From Niallia endozanthoxylica (GTDB taxonomy: Bacteria > Bacillota > Bacilli > Bacillales > Cytobacillaceae), in contig NZ_VYKL01000007.1 in the NCBI RefSeq assembly GCF_008710145.1, forward strand, positions 1-64,000: 64,000 bases of DNA, read 5' to 3'. This document shows, piece by piece, positions 1 through 8,051 of this stretch. Position 1 is the first letter of the stretch, and each line of letters starts with the position of its first letter. A program made the position numbers and the translations under genes. The notes below the pieces were generated by a model. That model was not told where the DNA came from and did no database searches. It saw only the letters and a program-made list of their open reading frames with translations.

Positions 1-120
1 CCTCGTTCGGACAAAGAAAGCGAGAAAAGCTGAAGCAGAGTCTGAACCCAGTCCTCGTTCGGACAAAGAAAGCGAGAAAAGCCGAAGCAGAGTCTGAATC
101 CCAGCCTCCTTCGGACAAAT
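1..120. repeat. Tandem 52-bp repeat, two full copies plus a partial third
   Basis: Two consecutive 52-bp units (1-52 and 53-104) differ at only a few positions and share the core TTCGGACAAAGAAAGCGAGA followed by an AAGCNGAAGCAGAGTCTGAA stretch. A third, broken unit follows at 105-120. A diverged single copy lies at about 3330-3376. The array continues off the left edge of the window, so its full length is unknown. It does not appear to be coding and has no hairpin of note. Confidence 0.85.
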
Positions 121-181
121 CAAATCAAGCAATGCGTAATGTAGTCCAAATACATGCCTCTTTCATAGATTGATAATAATT

Positions 182-214
182 AAAAAGGTGATACTAAACT
201 CGTATCACCTTTTT
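182..214 (-). terminator. Rho-independent terminator of the amine oxidase gene
   Basis: Perfect 13-bp stem AAAAAGGTGATAC / GTATCACCTTTTT with a 7-nt loop. It sits 40 bp beyond the stop of the minus-strand amine oxidase gene and ends in a T run on that strand. Confidence 0.8.
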
Positions 215-253
215 AGCCTGCTTTTACATAAAAAGGATTTTGGATAGCTAGCT

Positions 254-1816
254 CTATTCTTTCTCCCCAAATAAATCGTCTAATATCTCCTGTGCTGCCC
301 TGTCACCGGTTTCAACTGCTCCATTTAAATAGCCTTGAAAGTCAACCGATGTATGTTCACCCGCAAAGAATAGATTGCCTTCTCTTTCTCCAGCTATCCC
401 GGCAAATGATGTATACTGTCCAACCTTCCAAAACGAATAGGAACCTTTTGACCACGGGTTGCTAAGCCAGTGATCGATTGTGGCTAATCCATTCCAGTTC
501 TTATTGCTTCCCGGCAAAACAGGCTCCAACTTGTCCAAAACGCCTTTTGTTATTTTCTTTAATTCCTTATTATCAGCAGGATTCATTTTTTCGGCTGTCT
601 CCGCGCCTGTATAGTCTACAAGAATACCCGAATTCCCTTTTTGAGCACGAGAAGACTCAAAGGTATTTTGGTACCCTGTATCGGAAAAGGTTTCTCCATT
701 GTTACCAAGCTCTCTCCAGAACCGATTGGTAAATTGCAGATGCAGTTTTGTATTGACAGCCATTCCCATCTCTTCAATAGCCATTTTCTTTAATGTGCGA
801 AAATTAGCATTCTTGTAATCTATCATTTTTAACAGACTGAACGGAATGGTCAAAATTACTTTATCAGCCGTAACTTCCCACTCTTTTTCACCATTTCGGA
901 AGAAGAGTCTGACTTCGTTTTTCTTATTTTGCTCTACTTTTATCAACTCAGAATTTAACACAATTTGCCCTTTTAGCTCTTTAGCTAATAATGCAGCCAG
1001 CTGTTCATTCCCGCCTTTAATACGCAATCTTTCATCCGATTCTCTGTACAACTGTAGTGGGCCTTTTTGGGCGTATCCTAATAAATAGAGAAGGTTTAAC
1101 GCACTCTGCTCATCAGCATCTGCCCCGTATTCAATGGTATAAGCAACCGCAAGCAACTGACCAAACCTCGAATCAATGCCTCCTGGAACCATTTCATTGA
1201 TATAATCAATAATAGACATATGATCAAGCTCAAAGCCCCGCTCTGTAAAGCTATGATACAGTGTGGTGTCTCCTACCTCTGCTAAATCCTGCTGCAGCTG
1301 AGGATAGATGTGCAGGAAATCCTTTGTCGCATCATCAAAGCTATAAGGGGCCCCGTCAAAAAAGTAAAACGGTTTTGTCCCTAGCGTTTCGGCTTCGATT
1401 AAATCATCGAACACTAATCCAAGCTCCCCGGCAAGTGCCCGAATATTAGTATGAGCCGTATCGATTAATTCTCCCCCGCGTTCAACTATTTGAGCATCCT
1501 TGAAGGCATCCTTTTTTGTCCAGCATCGTCCGCCAACTCGGTTGGACGCCTCATATACAACAGCAGAAATCCCTGCCTGCTTTAGACGATAAGCACTAGT
1601 GAGGCCTGCCAAGCCCGCTCCGACAATGACGATCCTGGGCTGTTGTTTCATTTTGCCTTTATCGTTTGAGGGTCGCTTATTTTTCCCAGACTTTTTCTTT
1701 ACCGAGTTCTCATCCGAATTCTTCCTAACTTGTCCACTCTTATTCTGCCGCTCCATTTCCATATGCGCAGTTGCATAGGCCTTCTGCAGCATACTTGCCA
1801 ATGGTGTACGTGCCAA
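254..1816 (-). CDS. Flavin monoamine oxidase family protein
   Basis: 520 aa FAD-dependent amine oxidase of the monoamine oxidase / L-amino acid oxidase fold, similar in layout to Bacillus YobN-type proteins. The dinucleotide-binding motif GAGLAGLTSAYRLKQAG lies near residue 65, followed by the ERGGELID-type stretch of the family. The C-terminal FAGEHTSVDFQGYLNGAVE segment is the usual second FAD contact. A basic N-terminal extension of about 55 residues precedes the FAD domain. The start is TTG at 1816 because AGGAG lies 8 nt upstream and no better ATG is available. It is monocistronic with its own terminator. The substrate (aromatic amine or L-amino acid) cannot be read from sequence. The presence of amine-catabolic genes further right makes an amine plausible, but that is inference. 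Confidence 0.85.
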   Translation of the reverse strand: MARTPLASMLQKAYATAHMEMERQNKSGQVRKNSDENSVKKKSGKNKRPSNDKGKMKQQPRIVIVGAGLAGLTSAYRLKQAGISAVVYEASNRVGGRCWTKKDAFKDAQIVERGGELIDTAHTNIRALAGELGLVFDDLIEAETLGTKPFYFFDGAPYSFDDATKDFLHIYPQLQQDLAEVGDTTLYHSFTERGFELDHMSIIDYINEMVPGGIDSRFGQLLAVAYTIEYGADADEQSALNLLYLLGYAQKGPLQLYRESDERLRIKGGNEQLAALLAKELKGQIVLNSELIKVEQNKKNEVRLFFRNGEKEWEVTADKVILTIPFSLLKMIDYKNANFRTLKKMAIEEMGMAVNTKLHLQFTNRFWRELGNNGETFSDTGYQNTFESSRAQKGNSGILVDYTGAETAEKMNPADNKELKKITKGVLDKLEPVLPGSNKNWNGLATIDHWLSNPWSKGSYSFWKVGQYTSFAGIAGEREGNLFFAGEHTSVDFQGYLNGAVETGDRAAQEILDDLFGEKE

Positions 1817-2072
1817 AGAACCATCTCCTGTAAGTAAAAAATATCGCTCTATTCATAAAATATGAAGGGAATCATTTATTTGATATAGGACATTCATTTG
1901 AAATATGGAGAAATGGGTCTTGAAGGGGGAACGGCAAATGTGAGAAAAGAGAGTGGTGTACTCTGTTATGTACCGGTAAAAAAGGTTTTTTTCGAGATCA
2001 AATGGAATATATTTATATAAGGATTTTTACTAGAATCATGATGCTAAATATTTAAGAAACAGGTGAAAAAAG

Positions 2073-2312
2073 ATGTTTTTTCTTCTTCTGACAGGGATGA
2101 TTATTGCTTTTATTGTTGGAGTAGCGTTACTGATTCAAGGTGAAATTCTCTTTGGCTCAATCGGTATCAGTGCAGGAATTCTCTTACTGTTGTTCATCGT
2201 TATCTATTATGGAAAAAATAAAAGAAAAAAGAAGTATGATTGTACTCCGGACTGTGGTTTTCCTGATTGTAATTTAGGTCCTGATTGCGATTGCGGGCCA
2301 AATTGTGATTAA
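2073..2312 (+). CDS. Small membrane protein with cysteine-rich tail
   Basis: 79 aa. Two hydrophobic segments (about residues 2-22 and 28-47) are followed by a basic KNKRKKK stretch and a C-terminal tail rich in Cys, Asp, Pro and Gly (CTPDCGFPDC, then PDCDCGPNC). The regularly spaced Cys residues with acidic neighbours look like a metal- or disulfide-forming tail; I recognise no named family. It overlaps the next gene by 8 bp, so the two are probably translationally coupled. ATG is preceded by AGGTGAAAA. Confidence 0.7.
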   Translation: MFFLLLTGMIIAFIVGVALLIQGEILFGSIGISAGILLLLFIVIYYGKNKRKKKYDCTPDCGFPDCNLGPDCDCGPNCD

Positions 2313-2643
2313 GCTAGAGCGAGTCTTTAAGATTGTCCCTTGTCACCGAATGAAGTCCAGGAGTCTAACCATAATGGGCTATACACTGCCGCTATGTGCA
2401 AGATGTACAGGAATATTAGCGGGTTATTTATTGTTTCCGATTCTCCTGATTACTGGGTGGAATCTTCCTTTATGGCTCGGAATCCTCTTAAATTTCCCCA
2501 TGATTATCGACGGCTGGACACAGAAAAAGAAATATCGAATGAGCAACAACACATTGAGATTCGTAACCGGGATAGTATGCGGTTTTGGGCAGAGTATCAT
2601 TATTGTTGGGGTTAGTGGGGGTATTATTTCGTTTGTTGAGTGA
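2305..2643 (+). CDS. DUF2085 family membrane protein
   Basis: 112 aa. The signature CHRMKSRSLTIMGYTLPLC followed by ARCTGILAGY matches the DUF2085 family of small integral membrane proteins, which carry a conserved Cys-His pair and a CARCTG motif. Three hydrophobic segments follow. The start is GTG at 2305, inside the 3' end of the upstream Cys-rich membrane protein gene (8-bp overlap). Function is unknown; the conserved Cys/His residues suggest metal or redox chemistry, which is inference. A bidirectional terminator follows about 80 bp downstream. Confidence 0.8.
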   Translation: MIKLERVFKIVPCHRMKSRSLTIMGYTLPLCARCTGILAGYLLFPILLITGWNLPLWLGILLNFPMIIDGWTQKKKYRMSNNTLRFVTGIVCGFGQSIIIVGVSGGIISFVE

Positions 2644-2724
2644 AGTATATCCTAATGTGATAAGGCAGAGCATAAAGGACCCTCACTTGCTGAAGCAGAC
2701 AATTCTCGGAATACCTTAAACGAA

Positions 2725-2754
2725 AAAGAGTGTAAGAAATTCCTTACACTCTTT
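2725..2754. terminator. Bidirectional terminator
   Basis: Perfect 12-bp stem AAAGAGTGTAAG / CTTACACTCTTT with a 6-nt loop, between the convergent DUF2085 gene (+) and the 39-codon peptide gene (-). Confidence 0.8.
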
Positions 2755-2761
2755 AAGCATC

Positions 2762-2881
2762 TCACGACTTTTGTTTGAAATAATCCATAAATGCCTGAAA
2801 GATCTCAATCCCTTGATAGGATAAAAGAGTAAGAGCTGTCAGTGAAAACATTCCAATCATCACAAATCTCATCCACAACAT
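2762..2881 (-). CDS. 39-aa single-span membrane peptide
   Basis: Short ORF beginning MLWMRFVMIGMFSLTALTLL and ending FMDYFKQKS. It has one hydrophobic helix (about residues 5-20) and a charged C-terminus. A very strong AAAGGAGGA ribosome binding site lies about 6 nt before ATG. It lies just downstream of the 103-aa membrane protein gene on the same strand and ends at a clear terminator, so the two probably form a small operon. No family recognised; too short for most gene finders. Confidence 0.6.
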   Translation of the reverse strand: MLWMRFVMIGMFSLTALTLLSYQGIEIFQAFMDYFKQKS

Positions 2882-2915
2882 TTTTGTGTCCTCCTTTAAA
2901 ATAAAATGTTAATGA

Positions 2916-3227
2916 TTATCTTAAAGGAGCAGTGATCACATAATTCGATTGATAAAAAATAGGTGTGAGTAACGCTTTCCTTCTTATTAACTGAATCAGA
3001 GAAGGGTTAACGTTTGTAAACAGATAGGGAAATAACAACAAGGAAATGAATGTACTGAAGTAGATTAATTTATCCTTATCATCAATTGGGTCATGTTCGT
3101 TATGAAAACTTTCATGATCCATCAATGTTTGGCTTTCGTAATGGATTGGACTATGATGGTCAACATAAATAAAGAAAAAGCTAGCAAGCAGTAAAAGAAA
3201 AGTCATAGCTAAGTATCTAACCATCAT
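2916..3227 (-). CDS. Hypothetical membrane protein
   Basis: 103 aa. It starts with a signal-like helix (residues 5-22), then a hydrophilic His/Asp/Glu-rich stretch (DHHSP, HESFHNEHDP), then a second hydrophobic segment (about 57-72). AAAGGACG lies upstream of the ATG pair. The His-rich loop between the two membrane spans could bind metal (inference). Probably co-transcribed with the 39-aa peptide downstream. No named family recognised. Confidence 0.55.
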   Translation of the reverse strand: MMVRYLAMTFLLLLASFFFIYVDHHSPIHYESQTLMDHESFHNEHDPIDDKDKLIYFSTFISLLLFPYLFTNVNPSLIQLIRRKALLTPIFYQSNYVITAPLR

Positions 3228-3329
3228 CTCACGTCCTTTAAAAACGTATTGGTATCATTATATGCTAAAACGGAATAGATTTAAAACTTTTTTTACTATG
3301 TTAATAGTGTTTTTTCTGTTTCCTATAGA

Positions 3330-3380
3330 TGGTTCGGATAGGGGAAAGCGAAAAAACTGAAGCAGAGTCCGAATCCAGAG
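3330..3380. repeat. Diverged solitary copy of the left-edge repeat
   Basis: GGTTCGGATAGGGGAAAGCG followed by AAAAAACTGAAGCAGAGTCC matches the 52-bp unit seen at 1-120 with several substitutions. The rest of the 3228-3700 gap holds an AT-rich promoter-like region and nothing else I can support. Confidence 0.6.
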
Positions 3381-3700
3381 CTCATCTTTACAAAGAAAAG
3401 CTTATAACCTGGATTTCAATCTAGTAACGTCTTTTGCTCTTAAACAAACGTTTGATTGAATTTCAACTGTTTAGTCAACATCATGCTAGTCAGCAACCAC
3501 GATACGATATTTGAAAGACAAAAAAAGAAACATACTAAGCATACTTTAAACAATAAGAATGATTTATTTTAATTCTTTTTCGGCATTTTTGTATTTTTCC
3601 TCGTGCATGTGGTCGACAGATAATTACTCTTGTACATTTGTGTAGGGGGTACTTATAAAGGAAGATAAAATGAAATCGAGATTAACTAGTTTCAAAATAA

Positions 3701-3742
3701 AAAGTAGAAGTGTGAGCTGTATAGCTTTCACTTCTACCTTTT
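3701..3742 (-). terminator. Terminator of the MFS permease gene
   Basis: Imperfect hairpin AAAGTAGAAGTG ... CACTTCTACCTTT, immediately downstream of the minus-strand MFS gene. Confidence 0.65.
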
Positions 3743-3756
3743 GATGAGATTATTCT

Positions 3757-4974
3757 CTAGATTGCCGGTTCATTTATTTGGATGTCTTGATGTACCTTTC
3801 TTTGTTTATCACGAATCCAAACAATCAAAACTAAAGCGAATCCCAATAAAGCAACAGCCGCATTTAATAAAAAGACATAGGCAATATCAAATTTAGAAAT
3901 GGCTGCTAGGATAAGAGGCATCGAAAATTGGGCGATTCCTTCAGAAATCGTGTAAAGACTTGTAAGAACCCCTTTTCCTCTATTTGAATGATCTACTAAA
4001 AGCGTCAACCCTAACTGAATAAGTCCGCCAGCTGAGAAGTAGCCCAAGAAAAAGGCACCTACACTAGCGACCATCGGAGAAGGGAATGCCCATAAAACAA
4101 GGGATATAAGCGCTGTCATTATAGTATACGTCAAAATAATAGGGGACGACTTCACTCCCTTGTTTCCTAATGTGAACGTTACAATGACACAAATGAGTGA
4201 TCCAATACTTGCATAAGAGACTAGCATTCTTCCAGCATTTTCACCCAGTTGGACAACTTCTGTTCCATACTTAGCCATCCATTGTCCTAAAATAGTTAGT
4301 AATGTTAATCCAACAAAGCCAAAGGAAATCATACAAATTTCTTCAATACTAAAATGAAATTTGCCCTTCTTTTCATGACCTTTCTCTTTTACGGCGATTT
4401 CCGGAGATGGGGCAGCCATTGGCGGGAATTTACGAGTACTCATAAAGATCAAATTGAGCGTTAAGATAGCAATCAGTAACGTAAAACTCCATCCATACCA
4501 AAATCCCTGCACCACAAGAAAACCGATAATGATAGGAAGCAAGAACTGTCCCCCTTGAATGAAGAATTTGACAATAATATTAGCAGGACCAGGTTTCTTG
4601 GGGAAAACTTCCATTAACGCCGGGTAAGTACCTGTATCTAAGAAAGAGTTAGCTATCCCTGCTAAAATCCCAAAGAAGTAAGCAATAGGCGCAGTAGGAC
4701 TCCATAAAATTCCAATTGCGAACGCTAGATAGAACAATATGCCTAATATAATAGATGCCTTTCTCCCAAATTTATCTGAAACGACCCCAGATAAAAATAC
4801 TGCTATTAATTTACCAATTCCAAAGGAAGAAACAACTGCTGCAGCACCTGCAACACTTGTACCCCATTTTGATGCAAAAACGTCGATGTTTAGAGAGATA
4901 ATAATTAATCCCATACCATGAACAAAATAATTTAGGTAAAGCCCGAAAGCTGTTGATAGATACTTATTTTTCAT
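3757..4974 (-). CDS. MFS permease, probable shikimate/quinate uptake
   Basis: 405 aa major facilitator with about 12 hydrophobic segments and a cytoplasmic loop GVVSDKFGRKASIILG matching the MFS signature between TM2 and TM3. ATG is preceded by AGAAGGAG at good spacing. The gene is divergent from the LacI regulator gene. Two copies of the 14-bp palindrome that also fills the catabolic operon promoter lie in the shared intergenic region. That shared operator is the main reason to propose that it imports shikimate, quinate or dehydroshikimate; sequence alone only says MFS. A long leader (about 370 bp) separates it from the operators. Confidence 0.75.
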   Translation of the reverse strand: MKNKYLSTAFGLYLNYFVHGMGLIIISLNIDVFASKWGTSVAGAAAVVSSFGIGKLIAVFLSGVVSDKFGRKASIILGILFYLAFAIGILWSPTAPIAYFFGILAGIANSFLDTGTYPALMEVFPKKPGPANIIVKFFIQGGQFLLPIIIGFLVVQGFWYGWSFTLLIAILTLNLIFMSTRKFPPMAAPSPEIAVKEKGHEKKGKFHFSIEEICMISFGFVGLTLLTILGQWMAKYGTEVVQLGENAGRMLVSYASIGSLICVIVTFTLGNKGVKSSPIILTYTIMTALISLVLWAFPSPMVASVGAFFLGYFSAGGLIQLGLTLLVDHSNRGKGVLTSLYTISEGIAQFSMPLILAAISKFDIAYVFLLNAAVALLGFALVLIVWIRDKQRKVHQDIQINEPAI

Positions 4975-5348
4975 AACATTTCTCCTTCTAACTTTTATAG
5001 AATCGACAAGACATATAAAACAAAAGAATCATGGTTAAAGGATCAAAATGTATCGTCCGGAAAGTTATGTAGCGGCAGCATGGTTGTCAAATTCCATCGC
5101 TTTTGATCCATTGAGGTAGATGTGTAATTATTTGTAAAAAATAATTCGCGGGAATACAAGTTGCTAGATTTTTTAAAACTAAAGGACTGTTTAAAATTTT
5201 TAGATATAATTATATAATTTCTTTATCTAATTTAATAGTATTGTTTGTTATAGAAAGATTATTCTCGGATCTCGAAGTCGTAATGAATAACCGTCTTCTA
5301 TAACGTATCTCTCATATGTTTATCCTCCTTTTTAAAAATTAAAGATTA

Positions 5349-5392
5349 TTAGATCGATCTAATTAAACTAATTAGTTGTTAGATCGATCTAA
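5349..5392. promoter_or_regulatory. Two TTAGATCGATCTAA operators
   Basis: Perfect 14-bp palindromes at 5349-5362 and 5379-5392, start-to-start distance 30 bp (about three helical turns). They lie between the divergent MFS and LacI genes. The same palindrome recurs at 7021, 7141 and 8019, with near copies at 7050 and 7080. They are probably the binding sites of the LacI-family regulator encoded at 5738-6751. Confidence 0.75.
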
Positions 5393-5438
5393 TTTATAAA
5401 GAATAATAAAACCAAACTATTATCTAAGAGGGAACTAT

Positions 5439-5452
5439 AGAAATCGTTTTCA
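5439..5452 (-). promoter_or_regulatory. cre box (CcpA site)
   Basis: On the minus strand TGAAAACGATTTCT fits the cre consensus TGNAANCGNWNNCW at every position. It lies between the operators and the LacI gene and predicts glucose repression of the divergent MFS gene and/or the regulator. Confidence 0.6.
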
Positions 5453-5737
5453 GTTTTATTAATATTTTCTATAATAAAAACCCTATTTTAATTTGTCAAC
5501 ATTTTTTAAATATTAAAAAATTAAACAATGTAATTTATCGTTCACAGAAATCTGCCTCATATCCGTACCAATAGGCTCATGAGTGGACCATAATGGCCAT
5601 TAAATTTCTTTCAAAGCTATAAAAATAAAACTAGTTTGTAAAACGGCCTATATTCTTATAAAATATGGACAAATACGTTACGCTCTAAAACAAATCTATT
5701 AGAAAAATTAAAAAGAATTTAAATTGGTGGTTTGACT

Positions 5738-6751
5738 ATGAATCAATCAAGCAAAAAACCTGTCACCTTGCAGGATGTGGCAAAGCATGCCGGGGTCTCA
5801 CGTGCAACGGCTTCACTAATTGTTCGAAATAGTCCTAAAATTTCATCTGAAACACGTAAAAAGGTTTTAAAATCGATGGAAGAATTGGGTTATGTCTATG
5901 ATCGTGTTGCCGCGAATTTACGTTCAAAAAGTTCTACAACAATCGGGATCATCATTACAGATATATCGAACACCTACTATTCGGACTTATTGAAAGGAGT
6001 CCATCATACATTAGAAGAGATCGGTTATACCGTGCTGTTAGGAGTAACGTTTGATTCTGTTGAAAAGCAGGATCAAATTCTTTCGAGCATGATTGAACAT
6101 AGAGTTGGGGGAATTATTCTTTGCCCGGTTTCGGAAAGTGCAGATGAAACCGTTAACCGGTTAAACAAATTACAAATCCCTGCAATTCTTGCTGTAAGGG
6201 AGCTGGCTGGATCAAATTGTGATTTTGTTGGGGTTGATTATCAAGCTGGTTCTCAAATGGCTGTAGAGCATTTAATTAAGAAAGGTCATAAAAGGGTTGC
6301 GTTTTTAGGAGGCTACCGCAAAGCTTCTACTTGGATTGAGAGAATGGAAGGATACTCTTTAGCGCTTCAGCAAGCGGGAATAGAATTGGACGGATCCATC
6401 GTGATAGATAGTGTACCTACAAGGGAGGGCGGTGTGGATGCGGTCCGTCAACTTCTTTCGCTGCCTAATCGTCCTACTGCTATTTTTTGCTTCAGTGACT
6501 TAGTTGCATTTGGTGTTGTACAAGGGGTAAGAGAGGCTGGATTAAAACCTGGTGAGGATATAGCTATCATGGGTTTTGATAATATACCGGAAGCAGAAAT
6601 ATTTTATCCTCCGTTAAGCACGGTCTCGTCATTTGCGCAGCTTACCGGCAAAACAGCTGCTAATCTTCTGCATCAAAGGATTACTCAATCTGAAGGTGAA
6701 AAGAAGCGAATTATTTTGCAGCCAGAATTAATTGTTCGAGAATCTACTTGA
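5738..6751 (+). CDS. LacI-family transcriptional regulator of the shikimate/quinate block
   Basis: 337 aa. The N-terminal LacI helix-turn-helix reads VTLQDVAKHAGVSRATASLI with the hinge region to about residue 60. A periplasmic-binding-protein-like effector domain follows (IGIIITDISNTYYSDLLKGV, later AIMGFDNIPEAE). ATG at 5738 is chosen over the in-frame TTG at 5732 because the GGTGG ribosome binding site is 7 nt from the ATG. It is flanked by the MFS gene and the catabolic operon, both with TTAGATCGATCTAA sites, so it is the obvious candidate to bind them and respond to a pathway intermediate. The binding assignment is inference. The known regulators of quinate pathways that I recall are of other families. 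Confidence 0.88.
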   Translation: MNQSSKKPVTLQDVAKHAGVSRATASLIVRNSPKISSETRKKVLKSMEELGYVYDRVAANLRSKSSTTIGIIITDISNTYYSDLLKGVHHTLEEIGYTVLLGVTFDSVEKQDQILSSMIEHRVGGIILCPVSESADETVNRLNKLQIPAILAVRELAGSNCDFVGVDYQAGSQMAVEHLIKKGHKRVAFLGGYRKASTWIERMEGYSLALQQAGIELDGSIVIDSVPTREGGVDAVRQLLSLPNRPTAIFCFSDLVAFGVVQGVREAGLKPGEDIAIMGFDNIPEAEIFYPPLSTVSSFAQLTGKTAANLLHQRITQSEGEKKRIILQPELIVREST

Positions 6752-6952
6752 AAATGAATTCTTCCGCTGAATTTATCACAGGAAACACTCATGGAGGCTG
6801 GCTGGCATATTTGGCTTGCAACGACTAATTAGCAAACAGAGCATGTCTTTCTTTGCTAATTAGTCAAGTTAAGCGACGGCCGATTCATTGCCGCAAACGT
6901 TAATAAACAGATATGAAAAAATAAATTATTTTGCATTTTTAGAAAAATATTA

Positions 6953-6982
6953 TTGAATAAGCTGATAAAGTTGTGGTATAAA
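6953..6982 (+). promoter_or_regulatory. Promoter of the shikimate catabolic operon
   Basis: TTGAAT, an 18-nt spacer and TATAAA, with a TGTGG just before the -10. It lies upstream of the cre box and the operator array, so repressor bound downstream would block elongation or clearance rather than polymerase binding. Confidence 0.5.
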
Positions 6983-7002
6983 TTTATATAAACATAGAAA
7001 TG

Positions 7003-7016
7003 AGCAAGCGGTTACA
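7003..7016 (-). promoter_or_regulatory. cre box (CcpA site)
   Basis: Minus-strand TGTAACCGCTTGCT fits the cre consensus TGNAANCGNWNNCW fully. It sits about 20 bp downstream of the predicted -10, a position typical for repression. Confidence 0.6.
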
Positions 7017-7020
7017 ACAA

Positions 7021-7172
7021 TTAGATCGATCTAACACTATTATAATTTTTTTAATCGGTCTAATATATTTTTGTAAAAATTAGATCGATCTAGTGCTTTC
7101 ATAAAATTATAAATCAATCTACCAACATTTCACTTAAAAATTAGATCGATCTAACAAAATTGCTCGATCTAA
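7021..7172. promoter_or_regulatory. Phased operator array, TTAGATCGATCTAA family
   Basis: Perfect sites at 7021-7034 and 7141-7154, a 13/14 site at 7080-7093, and weaker matches at 7050-7063 (11/14), 7109-7122 (10/14) and 7159-7172 (11/14). Starts at 7021, 7050, 7080, 7109 and 7141 are spaced 29-32 bp, about three helical turns, putting the sites on one DNA face. The array ends 20 bp before the start codon of the dehydratase-like gene and so lies in the operon leader. Confidence 0.75.
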
Positions 7173-7192
7173 CAAAAAGAGGAGGAATTAAC

Positions 7193-8014
7193 ATGAAGCT
7201 AAGTTTATGTACGACAGGATTTAAAGAATGGGATATTGATGAAATCATTAAATGGGTAGCGCCGATGAATCAGGATGTTAAAGGTCTAGAGTTATGGAGC
7301 AAACATATCGAAAGATTTCAGGAGAAGCACGGACCACTTGATAAATTAGCTGGGTTATTAGAAACGAATGGGATCCAAATTCCGTCCATTAGTGCCTATA
7401 CCACTTTTTCAAAGCTATGGAACCGGGAGCAGCATATTAGCGAAGTGAATCAAGCAACGAAATTGCTAGATGCCGCACACCAACTAAATTGTCCGATGAT
7501 CCGAACGTTCGCAGGACATGTCGCATCAAGAAACGCATCTCCTGAACAATGGTCTGAAACCGTTACCGAGTTTCAAAAATTTGCTGAGACAGCTGATTTA
7601 TATAATGTGGATGTAGCGATTGAGATCCATTACGATTCATTTGCTGATACGATTGAATCGATTCAAAAGCTAGTAAACGATATTAATCATCCGCGAATCA
7701 AATTAATATACGATGCTGCTAACTTGTACGTTGACCAAGAGGATCCGATGCAAGTACTTGATACGGTATACAGCCATATTAGCCATGTGCATTTGAAAAA
7801 TTATCACTACAATCTGAAAGAGCGTTATAAAACTACACCAGCTGCTATTTTTAACGGTGATGTAGATAATGTGGCCATTTTAAAAGAATTGAAAAGACGT
7901 CAATATTCAGGATTTATTTCATTAGAATACTTTGGAAGAGATGGATTCCCATGTTTACGAGAATCATTAGAGCAATGGAAACAATTTATGAGCATTGATA
8001 CCTTCATTTACTAG
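7193..8014 (+). CDS. 3-dehydroshikimate dehydratase-like TIM-barrel protein
   Basis: 273 aa of the sugar-phosphate isomerase/epimerase (AP endonuclease 2) fold. It shares the hallmarks of AsbF/QuiC 3-dehydroshikimate dehydratases: LSLCT at the N-terminus, GLELWSKH, IRTFAGH, an EIHYDSFADT strand, HVHLKNY and SLEYFGRDG, including the expected Glu, Asp and His metal ligands. The predicted reaction is 3-dehydroshikimate to protocatechuate plus water. ATG at 7193 follows AGAGGAGG; an upstream in-frame ATG at 7160 lies inside the operator array and has no ribosome binding site. First gene of an operon with AroD and AroE homologues, which supply its substrate. The enzyme class is well supported by motifs and context; activity is not proven. 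Confidence 0.82.
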   Translation: MKLSLCTTGFKEWDIDEIIKWVAPMNQDVKGLELWSKHIERFQEKHGPLDKLAGLLETNGIQIPSISAYTTFSKLWNREQHISEVNQATKLLDAAHQLNCPMIRTFAGHVASRNASPEQWSETVTEFQKFAETADLYNVDVAIEIHYDSFADTIESIQKLVNDINHPRIKLIYDAANLYVDQEDPMQVLDTVYSHISHVHLKNYHYNLKERYKTTPAAIFNGDVDNVAILKELKRRQYSGFISLEYFGRDGFPCLRESLEQWKQFMSIDTFIY

Positions 8015-8018
8015 TTTA

Positions 8019-8032
8019 TTAGATCGATCTAA
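8019..8032. promoter_or_regulatory. Intra-operon TTAGATCGATCTAA operator
   Basis: A perfect copy of the 14-bp palindrome in the 37-bp gap between the dehydratase-like gene and aroD, immediately before the aroD ribosome binding site. A bound repressor here could act as a roadblock for read-through or control an internal promoter. Confidence 0.65.
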
Positions 8033-8051
8033 CAAAAAGGAGTAAAAGCAA

